Shown here: positions 19,878-30,954 of the stretch, one piece after another
How the letters are laid out: each line of letters opens with the position of its first letter
How positions within the stretch are numbered: position 1 is the first letter of the stretch
Assembly: GCA_023525975.1 (NCBI GenBank)
Contig: CM042042.1
Location: 4,781,501 to 4,845,500 of the forward strand
Direction of reading: 5' to 3'
DNA: 64,000 nt
DNA from: Smallanthus sonchifolius
Lineage: Eukaryota > Streptophyta > Magnoliopsida > Asterales > Asteraceae
Notes under the pieces: model-generated
Database searches by the model: none
Seen by the model: the letters and a program-made list of their open reading frames with translations, nothing else
What the model was told of the DNA's origin: nothing
Program-made: the position numbers and the translations under genes

Positions 19878-22762
19878 TAGAGGTGCACAAATCGGTTTTT
19901 TTTTTTAACCGGATCCGGACCGGTTCCGTCAAAGTTGGTCAATAACCGGATCCATTAGAACCGGTTCCGGTTCGGATCCGGTTCCGGGTGTGGAGAGTTG
20001 GAACCTATTGGGACCGGTTCGGATATTTAGAACCGGACCGGTTAAAAAAAACCGGTTCCGATAAAAAAAAAATTTAAAAATTAACAAAGATACACTATAA
20101 AATACATGTTTTATTTATTTTGTAGATTTTTTTAAGTTATTTAACAATAGTTCGTACAAAAAAAATACAAAAAACATAATTGAATCACAAAGCATTAATT
20201 ATTTATTATGTTTTCAATATTCTTCGTCGTAGTCTTTGTAACATCGGTTTTCATTCTTCTTCGCTTGAGATACGTTGGGCTTCATCGTAAGCTTGTTCTT
20301 CGTCCGAAAGTGGAGTCGCCGCCCCATGTTCTACTTCGAATTCATGTATTTCTTGTTCAACGTCAAGCTCGCCTTCTAGTTTTGCAACATGTTGTACACG
20401 TTCGGCGGCATCCAAATGGTCCTTCAAGCAAATACACATCTCCATAGATTCCGGTGTAAGCCTCGTTCTTCGAATAGATAAAACCCTGCCACTAAGAGAA
20501 AAAGCGGATTCCGAAGCTACCGTGGAAGCTTGGACGGTTAGTAGGTCACGGGCCATTGCGGCTAGAACGGGATATTGGGATTCCCTTCCTTGCCACCAAC
20601 TCAAGATATCAAAGTTTTCAAACTCTTCGGATCTTAGAGTAGAAATAAAGTCGGTTGCTTGATATCTCCCAAGCTCGCTACTTGGTGTGGTTCCACGAGC
20701 TCGTTTAGTATTTTCGTTTCTTAAAGTGTTAAATAAATTTAGCATCGGGTTCCTTGAACTACTAGAAGTTGAACCCGAACCCATTGATTCACGTATGTTT
20801 GATGGATCACCACTTCCACCATATTTGCGTAAATAATAATCAAACATATTATTAAAAGCCGAATTGAAATCCCTTATTGCATTTGATTCAAAATTTGGGT
20901 CTTCCTCGAACATATTTAAATCATCCGATATTGATCCAATTAATGTTTCAACACCGGTTACATTAATCGTTGGGTTTAAGGCGGCCGAACATGTAACAAC
21001 GGCCGGCATTTCTGAAAAATATTTTTTAAATTTAGCTTTCATAGGTTTTACCATTTTTTCAAAAATAGTGCCGTGATATTCAAACTCTTTTAATTTATTA
21101 CATATTAAGTATAATTGTTGAAGTATTAGCGAAGACGTGGGATAATAAACTCCCGATAAACATGTAGTTGCATTTTTAAAAACCTCAAGCAAATTAGTTA
21201 GTTTCTCGATCATATCCCAACTTATATTATCAAATTTTTGTAAACAACGTTTCTTTTGCACAAGTTCATCATGGAAATGTTTTAAAGTAATTCTTTGCCT
21301 TAAGGCCGATTCAAACATTTTCCAAGTCGAGTTCCATCTAGTAGGTACGTCCCAATTCGGACCTAAAAAGATGGAATCCGTTTGTTGGCACAAGTTTCTA
21401 TAGTTTATATATCTTTTTTTGCTTGTGCTAAAAACTTCACGTAACATCACTTTAAAATTTTCTTTTACGTCTCTTATTTCTTGGACGTTTAGACCGTCTT
21501 GCACAACCAAGTTAATGATGTGTGCAACACATCGACTATGAAAAAAAACACCGTTACAAGGCGGTTCATATTTTATTTTTAATTTTTCGACCGCGTTTGT
21601 GTTATTTGAAGCGTTATCAAAAGATATTGAAAATATTTTCGGTTGAATTTTATAAGTTTGAATTACCGAGTCTAAAATATAAAATAAGTTTTCACCGGTA
21701 TGTGGATATCCAAAATAATCAAACGCAATCGTACGCTTCATCATTTGCCACGACTCCGGTTGAACCCAATGTGCGGTAACGCAAAGGTACGATTCGGGTA
21801 AACCATGTGGAGCGGACCAAACGTCCGTTGTTAAGTTAATGCCGGTATTTAATTTTTCAAAACCTAAAATTAATTCTTTTTTGGCTCTTTTCCACATTTT
21901 TAAACAATCTCTTCTCAAAGTAGAACGACTTACATTTGTGTAATTCGGTTGAAGCGTCTCTTGTATCATCCTCGTCAAGCGCGGATTATCAAAATGATCA
22001 AAAGGCAAGCCTTCTTGAATGACGAAATGTGTCATTCTCTCACGAACAATTTCGACATTGTATTGCCAAACTCCTCCATCCCTACCAATTTGAGTTTGAT
22101 TTTCACCTTCTTGAGTGTGTCTTGCGTGACTAGCAATATGTTTCCTTAAACTGCTATTTCCCGCCGCAGCCAAAAGTTTACCACAACGTTTGCAACGAGC
22201 CTTTTGCGAGCCGTTCGACATTTCGCATAAATCGAAATAAGCCCATATTTCTTGGTTTCGGGAGCAAGGAAATATTGACACAACCGTAACATCGCTAGTA
22301 GAACCACCAACCGAATTTTGAGTGCTTGCGGAAGCGGAAGCCATGAGAGCGTTTTTTTTTTTGCTTAACGTGAGCGTTTTTTTGCGTTTTGAGAGCGTTT
22401 TTGAGTTTTGAGAGCTAGAATGTTGTGGTGAACTAACACAAACACCCAATACCTATTTATACTAAATTTCAATCCTTAAAAACAAAAAAAAAACAAAAAA
22501 ACGGCCATAAAACGGCTATATAGCCGTTTTTTTTTTAACCCCAACGGCTAGAACCGGTTCCAAAATGTCCGAAAAAAACCGGTTCCAAAAAATCCGATTT
22601 TGATCCGATTTTTAACCGGTCCGTCAAAAAACCCAGAACCGGTCCCGGAACCGGCGGTTCTCATAATATCCGGACCGGTTCTAAAAAAACCGGTTCTCAC
22701 CGGATCCGGTTTCGGATAATCCATCGGATCGGTTCCGGTTCCGGTTCTTTTGTGCACCTCTA
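19878..22762 (-). mobile_element. Complete hAT DNA transposon
   Basis: The ends are the inverted repeat TAGAGGTGCACAA, perfect at both termini. A perfect 8-bp target duplication TTTAGCAT flanks them (19870-19877 and 22763-22770). About 200 bp inside each end is filled with CCGGTTCCGG / AACCGGTTC repeats, the likely subterminal binding sites for the transposase. One intronless, uninterrupted transposase ORF lies between them on the minus strand. The element is 2885 bp, within the normal range for Ac/Tam3-type elements. Everything needed for autonomy appears to be present. Confidence 0.92.
20251..22344 (-). CDS. hAT transposase (BED zinc finger, RICESLEEPER-like), apparently intact
   Basis: The first ATG is at 22344, giving 697 residues; the upstream part of the open frame starts only at TTG. 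A BED zinc finger lies near residues 32-73 (C-x2-C, H-x3-H in ARCKRCGKLL...LRKHIASH). Expected hAT catalytic landmarks are all present: NLTTDVWSAP with the first Asp, ISFDNASNN with the second Asp, and ASTVASESAFSLSGRVLS with the Glu. The C-terminal dimerisation region contains the typical W-W-x7-YP-L-A-x-A-R-D-L-L pattern. It would bind the element ends and catalyse cut-and-paste transposition in the nucleus. There are no stops or frameshifts. A host-adopted relative (DAYSLEEPER/RICESLEEPER) is the alternative, but the flanking inverted repeats and target duplication favour a live transposon. Confidence 0.93.
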   Translation of the reverse strand: MASASASTQNSVGGSTSDVTVVSIFPCSRNQEIWAYFDLCEMSNGSQKARCKRCGKLLAAAGNSSLRKHIASHARHTQEGENQTQIGRDGGVWQYNVEIVRERMTHFVIQEGLPFDHFDNPRLTRMIQETLQPNYTNVSRSTLRRDCLKMWKRAKKELILGFEKLNTGINLTTDVWSAPHGLPESYLCVTAHWVQPESWQMMKRTIAFDYFGYPHTGENLFYILDSVIQTYKIQPKIFSISFDNASNNTNAVEKLKIKYEPPCNGVFFHSRCVAHIINLVVQDGLNVQEIRDVKENFKVMLREVFSTSKKRYINYRNLCQQTDSIFLGPNWDVPTRWNSTWKMFESALRQRITLKHFHDELVQKKRCLQKFDNISWDMIEKLTNLLEVFKNATTCLSGVYYPTSSLILQQLYLICNKLKEFEYHGTIFEKMVKPMKAKFKKYFSEMPAVVTCSAALNPTINVTGVETLIGSISDDLNMFEEDPNFESNAIRDFNSAFNNMFDYYLRKYGGSGDPSNIRESMGSGSTSSSSRNPMLNLFNTLRNENTKRARGTTPSSELGRYQATDFISTLRSEEFENFDILSWWQGRESQYPVLAAMARDLLTVQASTVASESAFSLSGRVLSIRRTRLTPESMEMCICLKDHLDAAERVQHVAKLEGELDVEQEIHEFEVEHGAATPLSDEEQAYDEAQRISSEEE

Positions 22763-23050
22763 TTTAGCATGTTTTTGGTGACGCATAAACTAAAGTGGAT
22801 ACGTACTTGTGTAGCCTTAATAGTTTCAGTGGTTGGTTGATCAAAAGGTTTATAGTAATATGAAATATCTTTTTTATATATTTCATTCCCTATATAGAAA
22901 AAAAAACAAAAGAACATATCAACTGTTACCCTAAATGTTTCTTTCAAGTTTTACAAATTTAGTAGATACATTCCATTCCTTTCTATTACTACACTCCAAA
23001 TAGGAAAGCAACATGTTAAAGTTCCTTGTTAAACAAGTAAACATAAAAAT

Positions 23051-26000
23051 TCAACAAAGGTTTTTCATGGAAGAGCTTTGACAACTGGCAGGTTGTAGAT
23101 TTGAATGAGCAAGCCATTGCCTATTTAGCCTCTGCTTCTCTAAGTCATTGAAGCATGGCACAAAAAACTCGTGCTTCAGAGCTTCTACTGCACTAATCCT
23201 TGACCGCGGGTTCACCGTTAAGCACTTATCCACAAGATCAATAAGTGACTTTGGGATAGCCTCTAGAAAATCCGGACGTCTCGTGTTTTGTCTACACCAT
23301 TCTTGTAGTTTTGTGGATGCCAATGATTGTACTTGGAGGAGTTCCTGCAACAGCAAAATACATTACATGCTATTTTAGCTTTAAAATGGTCAACTTTCAG
23401 TACATGTTGAAATGGGTCGGGTTGACCCACAAACATTTTTTTATAAATAAATATTAGTTATAATGAAAATCTCAATCTTTAAATATTGTATAAGGAGCAT
23501 CCCAACGCCACCCAACTATTGAAACTATTAGTTTACACTCGCCTTAAGTCACCAAAAGCGCAACCCTTTGCGCCTTAGGTCGCCTCGCGCCTGAGGCGCG
23601 CTTTTTAAAACCAAGATCGAGTTTAGTTTATACCTTACAAAAACATGCTAAACGACAAAAAATATTTCTAGTTTTATACTTTATAGAAGAATAAAACTAA
23701 CAAAGGATATATTTATTTTTCTAAAAGTTATTGTTATTTAATTAATTTGGTATAGGCAAAACTAGATACAGGGGTGGTATATAAATTAGTTTCAACAGTT
23801 GGGTAGCCTCTTATACATTATCCCATAGAACAATCTAGGAGGTTCTATGCATTATAAATAGACCTTAGATGACTTGCAAGTTGAAACTTGTTTGACCCGT
23901 TTCCTTTTTAGCTAATGTTTATGACTTGACCCGTTTAAGATAAAGTAGCAAGTCAAAACTGACATAACAGATTTAGTTTACTACATCTCAAGGAAAAACA
24001 AAAAATATGGAATCAAAAAATACCAGTGGAAATGATGATTCACGGTCATGTAACTTTGCCACTTCCCACAGATCTTCACTGCCCCTTAACTTTGCAATCT
24101 CTTTTATGTTTCTGTTTGGTAAAATTTTCAAATTGACAAAATTAATCAGCTTTTTGATGATGTGGCATTAGAGTATATAATTGAGAAAGAAAGTTATCAA
24201 ATGGGTAGTGAATGAGGAGACTCACTGATCAGGGTCACCAACAAAGGGGGTTCTTCCGATGATGAAGTAGAGTAAAGTGACCCCAGCAGACCATATGTCA
24301 ACCTTGGGACCCTGGTATGTAGATTTCAACAATACCTGGAGCATACACACAATAGGAACAGTTAGGGCATGAAAAGAGACAAATTAAAAAAGTATGTTTT
24401 TAGTCCTGCAGTGATATATATACCAGGGCAAGTTGAATAAGGGTCAAAACAAGTACTTTTGGTAGCAAAAGTTCAATTTTTTATCATGGCTGTAAAAATC
24501 GCTAGGCACAAGTCAGGTGGCGAGATAAGGACTAGGATTAATCGGATTGGAGTTTTACATGTAATTTTTCAATATTATATATACACACACATTTTTATAT
24601 GTAATTTTTAGAAAAATGTTTAGTTTTAAGTATTTGTACACACATGTGGCCGGAATTTGAAGGGGTTTGGCCTGCAGTTCCAAGGTTTTGCCGGAAAACT
24701 ATCCAGAATTTGGCCGGAAACTCGTCGGAATCACCGTTTTTTGGCCGGTTAGCCGCGATTTTTCCCGTCTAGGCTCGACTTGGACCGATCGGGGATTAAT
24801 TGGCCGATTAGCTCAAAATTAATCGGTGATGTGGAGACTAGCGATTAATCTGGCACCTAGGCGGGGATTAATCGGGATTTTACAACCATGTGTTTTATTA
24901 TAAATAAGTACCATATCCAATAGATTACAAATATTATATTGTTTAATATACGATCCAAATTTTTTAACCAAACAATTTAGGAGGTTTTATACATTAAAAA
25001 TACACTCTGAGCAACTTTCAATCCACTCATAAGTAAATGGGTCAAATTTTCCACATCCAATAGAAACCATCAAATAACATCGATCCTCAAACATTTTGTT
25101 ATAGCCCAGTACATCTAAACGTATGCATAATATTTCACTAGTTTCACCAACCGTATGTGCTAGATTAAGAAACCGTAAGGGAATCATACAGTTTAGTTCC
25201 GGAAAGATAACAAAATATAAATGTATGTAAAACAATTAAATCATTGCATAACAGCCTACCTCTGGAGCTCTGAAACCCTTTGTACCAACACATGATCCTT
25301 CTTTCCTTTGTTTCCCATCCCCTTAGAAAACAAGAAATCACAATTAGTCAGATTAAAAGAATTTTATTTAAAAAAAATCAATAGATTAGGGCATACCTTT
25401 GTTTTTAAGTAAGCCAACTCCAGCAGGCTGCAAAGGCATTGGAGTGAGATACATAAACTTGTCATCTAATTTAGCAGGAGGGGCAGCAACCCTTTTTCTT
25501 TTTGAAACTGGAGTAGTATTAGTAGTAATTGTTGCTTCATGTTCAGGACTCTGCAATGCTTCCTGTACCAGGTTGAGATATTCTTGTCTTCCTTTGCAAG
25601 GAATAGGCTCTCTAAATCTTTCTCCTGAAGGAACTTTAGAGCTTGTTGCATCTTTTGTAGAGGTTATTCCAGAACCATCCGCACCTTGGCTTTTCATCAC
25701 ACCGTGCATATTCAAGTCTTTGTGATCCCTTTTCTTTTTAAAGTTTTTTGGGAAAAGCATTTTAGAGTGTGCTTCTGCTGCTAAAGCTTTTGAGCTTGTA
25801 TACTTACTAATTCTAGTTGGAGGAAGAAATTCTGGATGAGGTGGAGGGACAAGCTTAGAAATTGCATCATTATGAGACTTGGATTTTCCTGTGAAAAACA
25901 GAACACGTTAAATCACGGATATAATTAATAATTATTCAGCTTTTTTCCACTGGGAAAAATGCATAAAAAGGTAACCAACCTTGATAGAGATTTTATTTTA

Positions 26001-29000
26001 GGTAAAGAACAGTAAAAAACAATCGAAAGTAAAAAAAAAATGTTTATTTCAAGCTTAACTACATCCTAGGCGCCACCACATCAGAAAAAGTCAACATGGT
26101 CAAAGTTACTGACACATCAGCTGTCATGTCATCACTTTGATCAGGCGACCTTGAATCAAAACTTTTTGAAAGTTTGAGACTATTGAGGGTTTGGGCAAAA
26201 CAAAACGTGTCCGGTTACCTTTTTATGCAATAACTGAAGTTAAACCTTGCTAAATGAAGTAGAAAAGAAAATAGCATATTCACAGCACTGCTTAAAACCA
26301 CATTAGTATAGAAGTAAATTCAAGACACTAAAATGGAGCTCACCAGGGTATCCAAGCTTCTGATGGAGATCCTGTGGAAAATATATTTACAAATGATAAA
26401 TAATATTTTATATGTTCTCAAAAAGACTTGATCAGAACTAAGGGAATTCAAATGACAGGAAAAACGTTACTTACAGTGGCAAGGTTAAAATCTATGAGAT
26501 GTCCCTTGGAGGCCTTACGAGAAAAAAGAAAGTTTCCAGGCTTAACATCTCTGTGAACTACTCCCTGAAGCAGAAAAAACAAATAATAATTTGCATGTGT
26601 ATACATGTGTGTGTGTCTATACATATTTAACAGAACCATTTTTGCAAAGGTATCAAACAATGAATCCATCTTAACAGAAGCTTGATTATTACCTGTTTAT
26701 GAAGACTAGCAAGTGCTCTGAACAAACAGTAGCCATACCACCTGAGTTGAAAAACATCTATTTCTCTCTTCAAAACCTAAATTAAAAAAAGAAATGAGAG
26801 ACTAATAACACAGGCCTACTGATTACTTGGTTAATGAAACAGATGACTAGGGGATTACCTCAGGCCTGTCATGTGCAACATGCTCAAGAACAAGGCAATG
26901 AGAATTTCCACTTTTAAACGAGCCTTCATATTTAATCACAAAGTTCTTACCCCTGAAGTATAATAATAGTATTTTGTATCAGCATCATGACAGAAAAGTT
27001 TGTTCTTATGTAACATCTTTACAAAATCCTTACCCAAATCTCTCCAGCATTTTCAACTCATTATAAACATGTTGTCTGTTAGCATTTACATGAGGATCTG
27101 CAAAAATGTAATGCACCAAAAGCCAAACATTTATCCGTATGTTAACATAAGTAAATGATACATGTGCAATGATGTGCTAACAGATTAAGCAGACAATTAA
27201 CATTCACAAGGTATTCTAAATAGATCATCTTTAATGTTATTATAAGACTGATAAATGCTAGAAAAAGAGTACCCATTATAAAGCAGGCTCAGTTTGGTTA
27301 TATTATGTATGTGTTTAAACACAAGCTATTAACTTGATAAAATGTTATAAATTAAATTTAATGCAGTTGCATCAAGACCACTGTTGAGCCAAAAAGGTGT
27401 AGCATGACTGAAATATTCAGCTCCTTACATTTAACAGCAAACATTGTTCCATCTTTTTTCCTCCGTGTCTTGTACACCGTGCCATAACCACCTGCGTATT
27501 CCGGAAGTAAAAAACAAAAAAAAACTAATATAAATTCTATCATAAAATTAAGACCTTAAGCTTGTAAATCTAAATTTAGAATTCATCTTTACTTCCATTA
27601 CCTGAACCCTCTTCTTCCTCTACAATATAAGACTCAAACATTGGCACTACTTTTGGCTCTGAATGACCCTAGAAATGAAGCATTAAAGTTTTTTAAGCGT
27701 TACGACAATCAAATGATAAGCTTATAAATTATCAATATATCAGACTAAAACCATGTTAGACAATATCTGACGCTCACTTTTACAGAAACAGTGGAAGCCT
27801 TTTCCTTATTTTCTTTAATGTTTTCCCTTCTGCTAGTGTGCATAATCTGTTCACAGTTTGGCTTTAATTTCTGCTTCATCGAAACCAACCTCTTGTCTTT
27901 GTTACCATATTTCTGCTCAATAAGGGAACCAACATCATTTCCCTTGTTTGTTTTTACAGAAACTATTTGCACTGTGGAATTTGTATCCTTCTTAATAGCT
28001 TCCAATTTTGCAGCAGATTCTAGCAAAGGCTTCTGATCAAAGGAAATAAGCTCTCTTTCAGATATCACCATATCCAGCTCAGCATCTCTGCTAATGTGTT
28101 TACCTCTGACACTGTTTTTCCTTGCACGGTCATCTTTAAAAGTCATATCCTTACTCATCAACGGATTTTTATCATCTCGTTCACCATGAAGTGAACAAAC
28201 TAATTCTTCTCCTCCACAAACTGTTTTCTCTTCCTCTGGTAAAACATCCATTTGAGCTTCAGTGGTGGGCAAATTTTCAGCTTCTGTTGGTGGAACTATG
28301 TTATGTTCACCAACTTCTTGGCAAGATGCCTTTTCTGTGGTGCCAAAACAAGGTGTCATGTCATTGCAGCATAACGTGTCCATGCTTCCAACATAAAGCT
28401 CGGGTATCATGCCCCCGTAAACAGCGTTACCTGACAAACTTTCTAGATTGCCTTTATGGCTTTCAGAATCTAAGATACATTCATATTCTCTTCCCTCTGC
28501 AAAACTCTGTATTTCAAGTAAGTTGTTATTGGCCTTGGAAGAATCATCATCGATACATGCCTTCACCAGTGAGATTACCTTATTGTTATCATCTGCTTGG
28601 GAAGATGCTGTACCAGGTTGTTTGCTTAGCAAACAGTTTTCACCATTGATATCTTCTATCCGCACAAGTGAACTTGCAGTTAGATGAGAAAATCCTCCTG
28701 TTGACGTACTTAAACTATTCTTACTTCCTAGCTCTTTCATGCTAAAAATAGTAGCACCCTCCTTTTCATCTTCGTGTTTCCCGTTCAATCCACAATTTAA
28801 GTTCCCAGCATCAAACTTGATAAGTGAGAGCATCCTATCGCCATTAGATATACGAATTGTTACAGGATTCATGATTACACTCCTTACGACATCATCAAAG
28901 TGAGCGTAGACCTGCTACCAATATAAAAAAATTATAATAATTCCTTACATACCAAGTCAACTACTTTGACTAAAAGGACTAAAATCTAGAATTAACATTT

Positions 29001-29709
29001 AACAGGTTACACCATAGGATACATATGTTCACAGCATGTTATGGATACAATTAAGATCATCTCAACACGATTGTTAACATCAGCAGTTAGCTTGTTAGCA
29101 CACGATAAATTTATAAAATATTTAGAAGATTAAGTACCTTCGCACGAGCATTCGGAATCATAAAAGGCATAGTCAAATCCACTTGATCTGCTTTCTCTGT
29201 TGCATAATTAATCAATTTAAAAGTAAACATTAACAGCCTTATATAATACATATAATGAATTTTTTTCATCGATAAATCATAGATCTGTTACCGTAACCAT
29301 TAGGGCACAGCCTTCTTCTCTTTCGATTATACGTTACCACAACATCCTTCCGTGCTCTCTTACGCCCACAGTCTAGCATCATCATCTCCGTCGGAAGCAA
29401 AATCTTCAAAACTCGACTCGAATTCAGCAAAAACCGCTGTAAAACTATACAAACAGCGGACGAAATCGTAACCAATCCATCAGTCGTCAACGAGAGAGGC
29501 GAGTTCGGTACAGAACAAACGAATTCGACGAATTCCTCAGACGCTTCAATAGAAGTGCAACGAGATGCGAGTTCAATCGGAGGAACTGGACGCCCTATAG
29601 ATAGCAGAACAGCGAACAAGTTCCACAATCTGATTTCTAACTCGGTATCCGCAGTGCTGAGATCGAGAACTTCATCAGACGCGTATGATAGCATCAGCTG
29701 ATTTTCCAT
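23051..29709 (-). CDS. CDC7: CDC7-type serine/threonine protein kinase (DDK catalytic subunit)
   Basis: Fifteen minus-strand exons join in frame: 29292-29709, 29138-29196, 27778-28911, 27602-27668, 27429-27491, 27034-27097, 26859-26952, 26693-26776, 26475-26564, 26344-26371, 25397-25888, 25260-25321, 24226-24335, 24024-24111, 23051-23344. The product is 1048 residues. A long N-terminal extension (about 560 residues) with acidic and basic stretches precedes the kinase. Kinase landmarks: glycine loop GSGGYGTVYK, FAVK lysine, VVHRDVKPGNFLF catalytic loop, LIDFNLA (DFN in place of DFG), an insert of about 180 residues, then KGFRAPE, VDIWSAGVTLLY and the C-lobe ending LTVNPRSRISAVEALKHEFF. A large insert between DFG and APE is typical of CDC7. 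With a Dbf4 partner, CDC7 phosphorylates MCM helicase subunits to fire replication origins. The codon split between exons 5 and 6 is the least certain join. Introns 12 and 14 carry repeats. Confidence 0.9.
24488..24892. mobile_element. Small inverted-repeat transposon in CDC7 intron 12
   Basis: The left end ATGGCTGTAAAAATCGCTAG mirrors the right end GGGATTTTACAACCAT. The inside has GGATTAATCGG-type repeats (ATTAATCGG near both ends) and GGCCGG motifs. It is a MITE-like element about 400 bp long. I could not fix the target duplication. Confidence 0.5.
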
Positions 29710-30954
29710 GATTCAGCGTGTCTGCAAATTAGGGCTTTATGATTGTGGCGAGGAAGAAAGAGATTCAGATCGAGAACCGGTTATATTGTTTCTTCATGTT
29801 CGATTTAGAAGCGATTTGGAGAAATGTGATGGTGGTGACTGAGGCGCCAAAATGAGATTGGAGTTAGGGTTTTGAGAACTTTCGTTCTTCGATTTTTCCC
29901 GCCCATCTTGATTTTTGTCAATTTTACATATCGACCCCCACGATTTCCTTTTCTCATTAATGCACCCTTTAACTTTTCAAACAATACACATCAGCCCATG
30001 TAGGATGTATTACGATCTTACATTTAGAGAATGAGGATTGAGGATAATCAACATTTGTAACTATTTTGAATCAAAAAAAGTTGAATAATCAAATCATAAC
30101 TTGAATAAATTAAAAAAGTTGAAATGAAAAAAACGAAACCAACTGAGTAGTTTATAGGTCAGATATGGCTGTCTTTAATAACCTAGTTTAATCATTTATG
30201 GTTTAATTATGATTATATATGTATAAATAACTGAAATAACCAAACAAAATCATCATTAAGCCTAACATTTTTTGTTTTTATAAGTAATATATTATATGTC
30301 AGAAATGTTTTGTTATAATTTTATTATAAATGATAAATATATTACCTTCTTATGCATTCTCCTTTAAATATTAAGTGACTGTTTTTTATTTGACCCAAAA
30401 ACTATCTGAATTTATTAATTGAAACGGCTTTGAATTGATCCGAGTGCGGTGCCAACGGTTAACGGAATTAATCGAACCACCGTTCCTTGTAACTGAAAAA
30501 CCGAACTATTTGTAACCATATCCAGTTATAAAACCTTCAAGGGGTGGTGCATTGGTAAGCACCTGATTTTCTCTTTTTCTCATATTCGAATCTTGTTTTC
30601 ACCGGTTTCCTACCATAATTTTTTGAAATCCACCTGCCCATTGCAAGTTGTGGTTTAACTGGCGTCGTTGGTTAGCAGGGTATTGGCGGGTCCATGGGTT
30701 TACCACTAACGGGTTCTCATGGTTCCTAAAAGAAAATCCGATTATGAAAATCTAAAAACTGAAATATGGGTTATATTATACTTTAGCATAGTATAGTAGA
30801 CATATACTTGTTGATAAAAGTACCAACAACCAAATGGTCACATGTACAAAAAAAAGGAAGAAAACAAACAACACATAAAGCTAATGCATTAGCTTTGGAC
30901 AAAGGGGCTTAAAAAATGAACAAAAGAATCATCATCTTTAAACTTTGAAGATAA
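29710..30954. other. Intergenic region between CDC7 and VAP27, with a SINE-like block
   Basis: The first 200 bases upstream of 29709 would hold the kinase promoter and leader. At about 30541-30730 a tRNA-like block has an A-box-like GGTGCATTGGTAAGCACC and a B-box-like ATTCGAATCTT, and continues to GGGTTCTCATGG. It may be a SINE, but no A tail or duplication was found. The rest is AT-rich. Confidence 0.4.

Noticed and set aside
28191..28649. 152-codon plus-strand ORF opposite CDC7 exon 3
   Set aside because: It is antisense to a long supported exon and rich in L, F and C, typical of an antisense shadow frame.
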